Assembly (NCBI RefSeq): GCF_024298885.1
Contig: NZ_CP101166.1
Span: 3,285,149-3,349,148, forward strand
Length of the DNA stretch: 64,000 bases
Direction: 5' to 3'
Source: Haloglomus halophilum
GTDB taxonomy: Archaea > Halobacteriota > Halobacteria > Halobacteriales > Haloarculaceae
The notes under the pieces were generated by a model. It searched no databases and had not been told where the DNA came from. It saw only the letters and a program-made list of their open reading frames with translations. Numbering within the stretch: position 1 is the stretch's first letter; each line of letters begins with the position of its first letter. This document shows, piece by piece, positions 19,158-28,026 of this stretch. The translations under genes and the position numbers were made by a program.

Positions 19158-22100
19158 GTTCGAGACGATCGCCGACCTCTTCCCGGCCGGCCGTCACCCG
19201 ACTCGCCCGCTCGAACCGATCCAGAAGGTCGATCAAGTCGATCAGATCGAACGAGACATCGAGGAATTCTATGAGACACCGAGCGTCCGAGCCGTCCTCG
19301 AGGCGACCGAGGAGATCATCTCACCCGGACTCCAGGAGCGATTCCTGTACATCCATGCGACGTTCGGCTCCGGGAAGTCACACCTCCTGAAACTCATTGG
19401 TGTCGCGACCGGGGCGATGGACGGGCTCGAGGCCGCAACGCATAAGCTCGCGACCGAGATCCCACGCTTTGGAGCCTTCAGAGAGACGCTCGAGGAGTCA
19501 GGCATCGACCAGCTGCACCCGCTGTTGATGAACCTCCTCGACCGCGATCGGCCGGATGCTGGGCTTCCCCTCCTCCTGTTCGAGGAGCTCGGTCGTCGAC
19601 GAGAATACCCGACCGATCGACCCTGGTTGCTTGAGTTTTGCTGGCGGCTGGATATCGTGCATGACCTGTGGGAGCCACTCCAGGCGGCCACCCATGAGGG
19701 GTTGAGCTTCAACGACATCGTTGATCGCCCGGCGTCGCTGCGAGCCTGGCTACGAGCCGTCATTCCCGCTCTCGATGGGGCGGCCGACGCCGGCTTTGCG
19801 ACAGGTGCCGATGTCGATGCCGCCATTGAGACGGCCACCGCTGCGGTCGCATCCGACGCGTTCGGCCCCGACGACATCGTTGATCGCCTCGCCCGGACTC
19901 GATCCCAGATGCAACAGCCCGAGGCGACGCACGAGTTCCTCATCGCGCTCGATGAAGTCGCCATCTATGTCGGTGACCAACCCCGTCGATACGACGAGGT
20001 CGTCGCGACCATCGAGGCGCTCTTGGAGGAGCTTGGCGCACCGATCATCGCAACCGGGCAGTGGCCGATGCGGGACATGCAGCGAGACTTCATCGGCGAC
20101 GTCGACGAGGATGCCTGGTACACCAACGAGGTCCAGCTCGAGGGGGCAGACACCGAGACGATCGTCCGGAAGCGGTGGCTCCAGAAATCCACCGCCGGGG
20201 CGGAGTATATCGACTCGGAATTGCTTGCCGAGGCGCCGTCGCTCGAACCGCCGCTTCCCGATGACGCGGATATCACCGTCCATGACAACCCGGCCGAGGC
20301 CTATCCGTTCCGTGACCGAGATCTCTGGTTGCTTCGGGCAGCGATGCAGGGCCTCATCGAAGGCGATCGAACTGCCGACCGGGAGTACGTCCAGGGCCGC
20401 GCCCTCCTGGTCCGGGTTCGCTCAGTGTTCGCCACTCATGGCTGGGCCGAACGGGCCCCGGGGGCTATCGTCCCATGGGACGTGCTCTACGATGTCCTTG
20501 ATTCGGATACCGGGCTCATCCCGAGCTGGGCCCGTGATCTCATCAAACGGGTCGAAAGCAGTCTTGAGGACGCCCTCGCCGTCCGGACGGCCAAGGCGCT
20601 GTTCCTGCTGAGTCAAGTCGAGGAGCTCACCCGGACCGCCGAGACCGTCGCGCGGCTCCTCGTCGCTGATGTAACGACCGATCTCGACGCATTCACCGAC
20701 GACGTCGAGGCGCAACTGGAGGAGCTGGAGGACCGGAACCTCATCCGCTCGGATGTCGACACCGAGCCCACACAATACACGATTCTCTCGGAGGAGGATA
20801 TCCAGTTCTGGCAGCAGGTCGGTGAGGCAGCGGCCGATATCCCCCACCCCCAGTTCCGTGCCCAGGTCAGAGAGTACCTCCGTGAGCTCGGGGATGATCG
20901 GTTGACCGGGGATGATTCGACGGTAATCCGTGACTTCGGCGACTATGATGAGGTCCCATACACCGTCCGGTACACCATTGACCAGTCGATCCCCGACTCA
21001 ACGACCGAGCGGTACGATGCCATTGTCGCGCGACTGCTCGTGGCGGATGGCGATGATATCGGCACTGATCGGCAGCGGTGGCAAGAGACCCATGGCGGTC
21101 CACAAGGGACCGAAGAACTCCTGGTCGCCGTCGAGCTCCCCGAAGGAACCCGGCGACAAATCCGACGCCTCATGGGAATGCGAGAGGTTCTGGGGACGAT
21201 GGCTGATCCTCGGCCAGAGCTCCGACTCGAGCGCCAGACCCAAGAAGAGTCCATCGAGGACAAGCTCGCCGAACAGCTCGAGACCGCAGCAGTGTATCTT
21301 CCGAACCGCGCAGAGCCCTACGGCACCTATCTGGAATCGTTCGATGATGCCGTCGCCGGACGGGTCGAGGAGAAGTTCCCCAATCGTCGGAGTATCGAGA
21401 CCCCCATTCAGCGTGAGGATCTTGAAGCCCTCAGCCAGTTCTTCGACCAGAATGGGGGCTGGCCGCTCAGCAGCGCTGATGCTGAGGAACTCGGGATTCA
21501 GACCGTCACCCACGCGATCGCTGATGAGGGCTGGGCCGCTACCTTCCTCGATCTGTTCGCCGACGAAGACCGGGTGCACGGTGATCGTATCCTCGAGACC
21601 ATCGAAGGCCGTCGGGGAGCGTTCCTCGGCACCCCAGAGAACGCCCTGCACGCGCTGTTGTTCGTGCTCGTCGCGGCCGATCGCATCGCAGTCCGGGTCG
21701 ACGGCGAGCGACTGACCGACACGCAGACCATCGGCGAGACCCTGATGGCGCGCGGGCGACTCAGAGATGCGCTCATCACCTTCGATCCTGAGCCACCAGC
21801 CGAAGGATTAGACGAGGTCTACACGGCCCTGCTCGGCACGTCACCGTCGACGGACGATACAGCCGTGCTCTGCTCAGAGATCGCAGACTGGGCCGCAGCC
21901 AACGGGTCGACAATACGATCGGTCGTTGCCCGGACGAACATGGCATTCGGCGCCGGCACCTCCCTGGGCAATCTCGAGACCGCACTTGAGCCGGCCCTCT
22001 CCGGCGAGGAGCTCGATGCGGATCTCCTGAGCAATCCGACCATCGTCGACCAGGCCAACCTCTACGCAACGGTCGCCCCGCTGTTCACGACCGAGACCGG

Positions 22101-22845
22101 GGGCGATACGCTCTGGGAACAGTATCAGGCAACCTACGAGACGGTCGAGGATCTCTATCCGACGGCGACAGAGGTCAAGCAGATGCGCCCCTACGCGGTT
22201 GGCAACAAGGTCCCGGACGTCGAGACGGTCGAATCCCAACTGGCTGCCGTCGCCGAACTTCGGGTCGAAAAGCTCCAGGACCGCTACCGGCAGCTGACCG
22301 GCACGGAGACGAACACGGCCGATCTCGACACCCTCCGAGCGGAGGTAACCACCGCGCTCGCCGACTCAGACCTGCCGAGCACGCTCGATACCATCGCCGA
22401 GCGATACGAGACGGTTTCATTCGAAGCCCTTCGGTCGCTTGCGGCGCAGGCTCGCGATGCCGAAGATGCCCTCACAGAGGCCACACTGGCGGCTGAGGAG
22501 GTTCATTCCGAGGCTGCAACCCTGGCGGCCGCCCGGCAGCTACTCAGGGCTGATGGCACGGAGGGCTCACTCTACGCAGAGCTGCAGACCGTCTATGACG
22601 ACCTTGTGGAATCACACCCGGATGCCTTCGCCACCAGCCAACTCGAACGCGCACTCACCGGGGCCGCCATTCCAGCGCCGGAACGCGCACGCCGGCTGCT
22701 GACACAGGCGCGGTCACTGCTCGACAGTGAGGGCGATGACGAGGAACCAGGCGACGAGGCGCCGCACGAGCAGCTCTGGCGCTCCGTCGCGGCTCATGAC
22801 GACGGAACGATCGTCGTCATCGACACGGAGGACGATGCTCGATGA
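19150..22845 (+). CDS. Second BrxC/PglY-like ATPase
   Basis: A 1231-residue P-loop ATPase. Walker A is ATFGSGKSHLL (about residues 69-79) and a Walker B-like FLIALDEVAIYVGD lies near 260-273. The first 25 residues hold a Pro-rich, Gln-rich linker (RPLEPIQKVDQVDQ). It is clearly in the same broad class as the gene at 14773 but diverged: the motifs around the P-loop and the spacing to Walker B differ, and end-to-end similarity is not obvious by eye. It probably works together with the first copy and PglZ. The start overlaps brxB by 8 bases and the stop overlaps pglZ as ATGA. The presence of two such ATPases supports BREX type 5. Confidence 0.8.
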   Translation: MSEFETIADLFPAGRHPTRPLEPIQKVDQVDQIERDIEEFYETPSVRAVLEATEEIISPGLQERFLYIHATFGSGKSHLLKLIGVATGAMDGLEAATHKLATEIPRFGAFRETLEESGIDQLHPLLMNLLDRDRPDAGLPLLLFEELGRRREYPTDRPWLLEFCWRLDIVHDLWEPLQAATHEGLSFNDIVDRPASLRAWLRAVIPALDGAADAGFATGADVDAAIETATAAVASDAFGPDDIVDRLARTRSQMQQPEATHEFLIALDEVAIYVGDQPRRYDEVVATIEALLEELGAPIIATGQWPMRDMQRDFIGDVDEDAWYTNEVQLEGADTETIVRKRWLQKSTAGAEYIDSELLAEAPSLEPPLPDDADITVHDNPAEAYPFRDRDLWLLRAAMQGLIEGDRTADREYVQGRALLVRVRSVFATHGWAERAPGAIVPWDVLYDVLDSDTGLIPSWARDLIKRVESSLEDALAVRTAKALFLLSQVEELTRTAETVARLLVADVTTDLDAFTDDVEAQLEELEDRNLIRSDVDTEPTQYTILSEEDIQFWQQVGEAAADIPHPQFRAQVREYLRELGDDRLTGDDSTVIRDFGDYDEVPYTVRYTIDQSIPDSTTERYDAIVARLLVADGDDIGTDRQRWQETHGGPQGTEELLVAVELPEGTRRQIRRLMGMREVLGTMADPRPELRLERQTQEESIEDKLAEQLETAAVYLPNRAEPYGTYLESFDDAVAGRVEEKFPNRRSIETPIQREDLEALSQFFDQNGGWPLSSADAEELGIQTVTHAIADEGWAATFLDLFADEDRVHGDRILETIEGRRGAFLGTPENALHALLFVLVAADRIAVRVDGERLTDTQTIGETLMARGRLRDALITFDPEPPAEGLDEVYTALLGTSPSTDDTAVLCSEIADWAAANGSTIRSVVARTNMAFGAGTSLGNLETALEPALSGEELDADLLSNPTIVDQANLYATVAPLFTTETGGDTLWEQYQATYETVEDLYPTATEVKQMRPYAVGNKVPDVETVESQLAAVAELRVEKLQDRYRQLTGTETNTADLDTLRAEVTTALADSDLPSTLDTIAERYETVSFEALRSLAAQARDAEDALTEATLAAEEVHSEAATLAAARQLLRADGTEGSLYAELQTVYDDLVESHPDAFATSQLERALTGAAIPAPERARRLLTQARSLLDSEGDDEEPGDEAPHEQLWRSVAAHDDGTIVVIDTEDDAR

Positions 22846-24968
22846 ACCAGCAACCGAACACCACGCTGACTGAACTGGCGACCCAGCGCATTGAACAGGC
22901 CTTCCCCGATCAGTATGCCGGCCCCGTCCGGATTGTCTGGTGGGACGATGGTGGGTACCTCGAGGAGATCGTCCGGCGGGCAACCGAGGCAATCGGCGGC
23001 GAGATCGGATTCCGCGCTGCCGAGGAATTCCCGTTAGACCTTCGGACAGGAGCCGTCGCTGAGGAACACGACGGGGCCACACCACAGGTCTGGTACATCG
23101 GCGAGGCCAAGGCGGGCCGGGATTGGTTCCGTGATATTCGGGAGACGGGCGGCGAGGTGACGACCAGTATCGAGGGGCTGACCGCGGCCCTCTACGACGT
23201 CGACCCGTGGGATATCTTCGACGCGGAGCGACACGATCCAGCCGATCGTGACGAGGTTGCAAACATCATCCTCGACCGGTTCGATGGCATGGGAATTCCG
23301 CGTTTAGATGACCTCCGCGGAGAGATTCTTACCAAGGGGAAAGGCCAGCTGCTCGACCATCTGCTCCGGCGGGGCTGGCCGGATATCGACCGCGATGCGG
23401 ATACCATTGCGACCGCCATCGAGCAGCTGCAAAAGAGCGGCATCCCGGTCGCTGCTGATGCAGCTCCGGAAGCCATCACGGACACTGTCCGTCGGTGGGC
23501 AGTGGCTTGCTGGCTCATCGACGCCGGCGTTCCGGCTGCTCGATTCCCGGACGCCATGGCCCTCACCGACGAGGCCCCGAACCCACTGCAGAGTCTGCTC
23601 CGGACTCGTGGCTCGCCCGCGGCCGCCGATATCTACCTTGGGGGCCCGTACTGGTCGGCGATCATCGACGGACTCGACGATCCCTGGGCATACGCTGAGT
23701 GCCCGGTCGATGGCGCGCTCGATGCGGCGCTCTGGACGGAGTGGGTCGAGTGGTTCGAAGCCGAGGACTTCGAGCAGTGCATCGAGGCGGCGGAGCGACG
23801 GCAGGCAGCGGTAGCGCTCTACTCCACTGAAAGCGCCTGGGTCGGCCTCTGGGACCAAGCCGCACATCTCGCTCAACTGCAGCAGTATCTGCATGAGTGG
23901 GAGCAGCGCGCGACCGGTGCCGACCCGTTCGCAACCTATGCCGATCCAGAGGATGGGAGCTGGCGGATCGACGACCAGATTCTCCGCCTCGAGCTCACCG
24001 GCACTCCCGAAGCCGGGCTCAACGATTCGCACCCGGCGACTGAGTGGCTCCCTGAGACGCGCTCGACCCTGCTTCACGAGCGGTACCGGGACTACCTCGA
24101 GACCCTTGGTGACCAGGTCGAGACGGCGATGCAACTCGGCAACCCGTTGGACGACCAGCAGCTGGCCTTCCGCTGGTGGAGCGATATGGCGCCGGAGTTC
24201 GATGAGACAGCGACTGTCGCGGTCCTCCTCATCGATGCGCTGCGGTATGACCTGGCCCAGGAACTCGCCGGCCGGTTGGACGATCAGTACGAAGTCCGAC
24301 GTGAGACCCGCCTCTCGGTGCTCCCGTCCGAGACGCGATTCGGGATGGCGGCACTCACTCCCGGGAAGGCCTTCCGATTCAGCGTCGGCATGGATGACGG
24401 GACGCTCTCGGTCGATCGCGGTGGGCGGTCGCTGGGGCTCAAGCCCAACCGCGTCCGAGCGCTCGAAGAGCAGGGCTGGGAAGTCCCCACCGAGGCCGAA
24501 GGCGGCTGGGAGCACCACCGCATCGCCTACTACGATAAGGAACTCGACGATGTCGGCGAGGGGGAGATCGGCGATATCGAGGCCCACTTCCGCGGCTACA
24601 TCGACGATCTTCACGACCTCATCGAGCACAAACTGGAAACAGAGAACTGGGACCGGATCTACGTTGTCACCGATCACGGCTTCGTCCTGTTCCCCGATGA
24701 GCCCACGATGGAATCGATCGATGCCAATGCCGAGTCGGAGATGGAAGTGAAGTACCGACGGGTCGCCGGTGATGCCGTCGAGAGCGGTGGCAGCGGGGTA
24801 CTAGTCGAGGCGAGTACGCCGGGAGCGAACTACCTCGACACGAATCTCCGGTTGCTGACCGATCCACGCCAGCACTTCAGCAAGCAGGGCTATGATGCGC
24901 GGCGGTACTACCATGGCGGGCTCCTGCCCCAGGAGTGTATGCTCTCGTTCCTCCGCGTGGAGAAATAA
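22842..24968 (+). CDS. pglZ: PglZ-family protein (alkaline-phosphatase-like)
   Basis: A 708-residue protein and the last gene of the + strand BREX operon. The core of the PglZ domain is seen as VAVLLIDALRYDLAQELA (about residues 459-476), giving the first metal-binding Asp, and VVTDHGFVLFPDE (about 608-620), giving the Asp-His pair of alkaline-phosphatase-superfamily enzymes. The N-terminal 400 residues are helical and carry a short RIVWWDDGGYLEE segment typical of PglZ N-termini. PglZ is the signature gene of BREX and is needed for both modification and exclusion; its substrate is not fixed. It overlaps the upstream ATPase gene (ATGA) and ends 50 bases before the converging Mrr-like gene. 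Confidence 0.88.
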   Translation: MNQQPNTTLTELATQRIEQAFPDQYAGPVRIVWWDDGGYLEEIVRRATEAIGGEIGFRAAEEFPLDLRTGAVAEEHDGATPQVWYIGEAKAGRDWFRDIRETGGEVTTSIEGLTAALYDVDPWDIFDAERHDPADRDEVANIILDRFDGMGIPRLDDLRGEILTKGKGQLLDHLLRRGWPDIDRDADTIATAIEQLQKSGIPVAADAAPEAITDTVRRWAVACWLIDAGVPAARFPDAMALTDEAPNPLQSLLRTRGSPAAADIYLGGPYWSAIIDGLDDPWAYAECPVDGALDAALWTEWVEWFEAEDFEQCIEAAERRQAAVALYSTESAWVGLWDQAAHLAQLQQYLHEWEQRATGADPFATYADPEDGSWRIDDQILRLELTGTPEAGLNDSHPATEWLPETRSTLLHERYRDYLETLGDQVETAMQLGNPLDDQQLAFRWWSDMAPEFDETATVAVLLIDALRYDLAQELAGRLDDQYEVRRETRLSVLPSETRFGMAALTPGKAFRFSVGMDDGTLSVDRGGRSLGLKPNRVRALEEQGWEVPTEAEGGWEHHRIAYYDKELDDVGEGEIGDIEAHFRGYIDDLHDLIEHKLETENWDRIYVVTDHGFVLFPDEPTMESIDANAESEMEVKYRRVAGDAVESGGSGVLVEASTPGANYLDTNLRLLTDPRQHFSKQGYDARRYYHGGLLPQECMLSFLRVEK

Positions 24969-25018
24969 CCGCCAGGTGATATCGGGCCCATCGCGCTCCG
25001 CTCTCGGTGACGGTCGCT

Positions 25019-25996
25019 TCAGGCGGGTTTGATAGCAGGTGGCTGTATTTCGAGGCCGAGCTGGTTGAGTTCCTGCTCAGTGTAGTTCTGGAGATCTTCG
25101 AACAGGAGTTCGGTGAACTCCTCTCCGTCAATGATACCGATATGATGGTCGGACGCAGCAGCAGCCGCTTCCGCCCCCTCACTGACAGAGGTGCTCGTAA
25201 CGACGATTCCATGATCTCCAGGAGTCATCGAGGCAGCCAATTGCTCGACAGCACCAGCACCCAGCTCGCCCCGATCCGGATAGAAATGTTTCACCTGGAC
25301 TCTGATCGTGACATCGCCAGGAAGCTCTGCGAGGAGGTCAGTATCCCCGGACTCATCACTGGTCGTCGCTTCGCGTGAGATACTGGGGAAGTAGTTGTCC
25401 AGCACCGTCTTCACGACCGCTCCTTCGAAGCTATTTGCATTGATGCCAGGGATAGCTCCGTCCTGAAGTCGTTCGAGATACTCCTGCTGAAGCTCGCCGA
25501 ACCGGTCCCGCTCGCGGACGACGAGCTCAGATTCAACGAGGTCAGCAACACGGTCCCCATCCACAGAAAACACTGTTAGCCTGCCTTTCAGACTGTCGTG
25601 GATCCGTCCGGGAAGCGAGGAGCGACTGACGGCGCCGCCATCAAACTGCCACTCGACATCTCGCTGATGAGGGTAGCCCTTGCCCGCTTCCTGACTCGGT
25701 TCCCACCGGTACTCGCTGGTTACCTGGCCGATATACACGTCACCACCGGATGGAACCAAGATGTGATCGCCCTTTGAGATCTCGTTGGCGAATCGGTTGA
25801 CCTGACCAACAGCTTGGCCCTCTTTGTAGACGCTCCAATCGTAGGCGTCCTCGATCCGGCTCCGGATCTCAGCCTCTGTGGCCTCACTCAGATCGCCGAC
25901 CGAGTTCCAGCCAATAGCGACGATATCCTGATCGAGAAACTCATCTAGTCGGTTGATTCCGTGGGGTTTGGGTCGGACCACCCAGGCGTTCGCCAT
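25019..25996 (-). CDS. Mrr-like restriction endonuclease
   Basis: A 325-residue protein with an N-terminal EVE/PUA-like region (WVVRPKPHGINRL at residues 5-17, ISKGDHILVPSGG at 73-85) and a C-terminal Mrr-type PD-(D/E)XK domain. Catalytic-type residues are E191 in SFEGAVV, D220 in GDTDLL, and Q234-V-K236 in the Q-x-K form characteristic of Mrr, followed by IVVTSTSVSEGA and the typical IDGEEFTELL end. Such two-domain proteins are usually type IV, modification-dependent nucleases, with the N-terminal domain reading a modified base. It lies convergent to pglZ and has its own TATA-like box at 26019-26028. A nuclease beside BREX probably broadens protection to phage with modified DNA; this is inference. 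Confidence 0.75.
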   Translation of the reverse strand: MANAWVVRPKPHGINRLDEFLDQDIVAIGWNSVGDLSEATEAEIRSRIEDAYDWSVYKEGQAVGQVNRFANEISKGDHILVPSGGDVYIGQVTSEYRWEPSQEAGKGYPHQRDVEWQFDGGAVSRSSLPGRIHDSLKGRLTVFSVDGDRVADLVESELVVRERDRFGELQQEYLERLQDGAIPGINANSFEGAVVKTVLDNYFPSISREATTSDESGDTDLLAELPGDVTIRVQVKHFYPDRGELGAGAVEQLAASMTPGDHGIVVTSTSVSEGAEAAAAASDHHIGIIDGEEFTELLFEDLQNYTEQELNQLGLEIQPPAIKPA

Positions 25997-26298
25997 GGTA
26001 TAATTTTCTCCACAGACCGTTTAAAATCATTCACTACCGTATGTGACCGTGGTGCCTTCTAGGCATTGACGATACGGTTCATCGACGCCCGCCGGTGAGG
26101 ACTGCTTCCGCTCTCATTCTTCGAAGAGTTGTTCGGGGCAAACTCGGAGATAGCCCGTGATTCACTCCCATGCAGAATTAGGGTCGATGCGAAGCTACCT
26201 ACGAGATCCTCGAGCACTGCCTGGAATCCGCCGGGGCCAGATCGGAAATCCATCACCACAGAGCGAACCTTCTTGACACACGCCTCGGTGGCATCACC
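25997..26298. other. Intergenic region between the Mrr-like and CARF-like genes
   Basis: About 300 bases separating two divergent genes. Apart from the TATA-like box of the Mrr-like gene it contains open frames without coding character. No clear TATA box was found for the CARF-like gene, and no CRISPR-like repeats are present. Confidence 0.4.
26019..26028 (-). promoter_or_regulatory. TATA-like box for the Mrr-like gene
   Basis: On the minus strand the sequence gattttaaac is centred about 27 bases before the ATG at 25996, the expected spacing for a leaderless archaeal transcript. Confidence 0.45.
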
Positions 26299-26775
26299 AT
26301 GGCTCGACTCTGGGTAACGACGATGAGTACGCACCCGGAGTCAGTGGTCAACCCACTCATTGCTGCCTGCGAAGCCGGCTACGTTCCAACCGAGATTCGA
26401 TTGCTCTCAAACCCCAGTGTCGAAGGCTATGTTGCGACTGTTCGTGAGCTGTTTGCAGCCGTCACGACTGCTTACGGCCGTCAAAACACGGACATAGCGA
26501 TCACTGAGCTCGAAACAGAGACTGATTTCAAACGGATCGTCGACCATTTTCGCGACCCAATCCCCGACGAGGATGACGACGGCCCGACTGTCGCCGTGGA
26601 CGTCACACCAGGCCGGAAATTCATGTCGGCCATCGCGTTTCAGGCCGGCATCCAGTTCGGCGCTGATCACGTCTATTATCTCCACCTCGATTCGGGCGAC
26701 TACTTCGGGCAGGTCTACTCAACGATCCCCCGCTCAGCAACCGACCTCATCGACTTCCAGGAGCTGTTCGACTAA
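26299..26775 (+). CDS. Stand-alone CARF-like ligand-sensor protein
   Basis: A 158-residue single-domain Rossmann-like protein. It opens with a strand and a polar loop, RLWVTTMSTHPESVVNPLI (residues 3-21), continues with a second strand EIRLLSN (32-38) and an alpha helix, and ends with VAVDVTPGRKFMS (98-110) and HVYYLHL (124-130). The D-V-T-P-G-R-K-F-M motif corresponds to the conserved D-x-T-G-G-x-K-x-M segment that binds the ligand in CARF domains. No HEPN or other effector is fused. The following gene, three bases later and probably co-transcribed, encodes a PIN-like nuclease, so this looks like a sensor with an effector in trans. Known CARF domains bind cyclic oligoadenylates, but no synthase is visible here. 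A SAVED-like or other Rossmann regulator is the alternative. Confidence 0.65.
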   Translation: MARLWVTTMSTHPESVVNPLIAACEAGYVPTEIRLLSNPSVEGYVATVRELFAAVTTAYGRQNTDIAITELETETDFKRIVDHFRDPIPDEDDDGPTVAVDVTPGRKFMSAIAFQAGIQFGADHVYYLHLDSGDYFGQVYSTIPRSATDLIDFQELFD

Positions 26776-26778
26776 CCC

Positions 26779-27831
26779 ATGCATCTCCGTCGCCAGCACC
26801 TCATGACCTTGCTGAACGCGCTTTACAGCGAGGGCGTCACTACACTCACAGTCGAGCATCCGAGCCCCCAGATCGACACGTTACTCCGGATCGACCTGGG
26901 CGATGACGCGACCGCAACGGTCCGGTTCCCGACACCGTTGGATGAGTATCGCGAGACACGCGAACAGATCCAACTGGAGCATGGGGATGCTCCATACAGC
27001 GATCTGCCCGACCCGCACGAGTTCGTGGCCGCGCTCACCGGCTGTGGGCTGGTTGAGCTCGCCAATCGCGAAGCGGTTGATGAATACCTTGAGCAGGTTT
27101 GCTACCCGGCGATCGAGGCCGGCGACGCGCCATTGATGATCGGTATTGACGCGAATATCTTCCCCTGGGGGTTTCCCGAGCAGTTGGGAATCGACCACGT
27201 AACTGGCGCGGAAGATGCCAAGGGCCGAACCCCGACAAACGGCTACGCACTCTCGAATGGCGTCGTAGAGGAACTCCGCTGGCAGTACACCCAACACCAC
27301 GCGGATGCGTTAGTCGCCGCGTTTGGCGACGAGTTCGAGCGGCTCGCGGAGCAGCCGGGTGGGGCAAAGCGAGCTGGGCGACTCGGAATCCGCGCGTATC
27401 AGTCACTCATCGCGACCCGGAACGTCGATCTCGTCCATAGTGAGAAGGGTGACAGCGCGATCGTCGATGGGTATGTCCGCTACGACGAGGCTCACTACAA
27501 GGAGCCACTCCTGCTCAGCAACGATCGCGGCTTCATCAACCAGGCAACGGAGGCCGGTCTTGCAGCCCAACGCCTGGCGTTTAAATCCACGCTGCCCCAC
27601 CGGACGAGCGTCTCCTGGCGTACGGTGGCTGAGGCGTTGTACTCCCTGGCGATGCAGTTCGGGGTGGTACGGCTGCCGAAGGTGACACTCTATGGGGTCT
27701 GGACGGAGAAAGACGACCAGCATTGGCGAAACGACGAGGTCGATATCACGTTCCGTGGCAGCCAGTCCTCAGTTCGACGCCCCATCGTGCGCCATCGCCG
27801 TATCGCGACTGAGTACGACCGCCTGATGTGA
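26779..27831 (+). CDS. PIN-like ribonuclease paired with CARF-like protein
   Basis: A 350-residue protein. From about residue 120 it carries a PIN-type arrangement of acidic residues: D124 in MIGIDANIF, E164/E165 in GVVEELRW, D225 or D230 in KGDSAIVDGY, and D249 in LLLSNDRGF, each after a hydrophobic strand or in a helix as in the PIN fold. The first 115 residues form a separate domain, with VRFPTPLDEYRETREQI, that I do not recognise; it may contact the CARF partner. The gene begins three bases after the CARF-like stop. PIN domains are usually single-strand RNA-cleaving toxins. A ligand-gated RNase acting during infection would fit, but is inference. The four-acid pattern was found by eye and not tested by structure prediction. 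Confidence 0.6.
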   Translation: MHLRRQHLMTLLNALYSEGVTTLTVEHPSPQIDTLLRIDLGDDATATVRFPTPLDEYRETREQIQLEHGDAPYSDLPDPHEFVAALTGCGLVELANREAVDEYLEQVCYPAIEAGDAPLMIGIDANIFPWGFPEQLGIDHVTGAEDAKGRTPTNGYALSNGVVEELRWQYTQHHADALVAAFGDEFERLAEQPGGAKRAGRLGIRAYQSLIATRNVDLVHSEKGDSAIVDGYVRYDEAHYKEPLLLSNDRGFINQATEAGLAAQRLAFKSTLPHRTSVSWRTVAEALYSLAMQFGVVRLPKVTLYGVWTEKDDQHWRNDEVDITFRGSQSSVRRPIVRHRRIATEYDRLM

Positions 27832-28026
27832 GCGACGTACCGCACTGGTCCCGTACCAGATTCTAAGTGAGATGCCGCCAGGGGATCCTCGCGGCGGCAG
27901 TTGCCCGTCACCAGCACCGGCGTTTGGGCAGAGAGTCAAAACAGCAGTTAAGCAGATCAGCCCTCCACGGTTGTGGTGGTCACCAAGATAGATACCCGGA
28001 GAAGCCGAAATGGGGGTAGTTTCAGA

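Noticed and set aside
23304-24677. A 457-codon open frame antisense to pglZ
   Set aside because: It lies entirely opposite pglZ, which has clear family motifs. Long antisense frames arise from GC-rich third positions in this genome.
26059-26334. A 91-codon minus-strand frame between the Mrr-like and CARF-like genes
   Set aside because: It overlaps the start of the CARF-like gene and has no recognisable motif or promoter.
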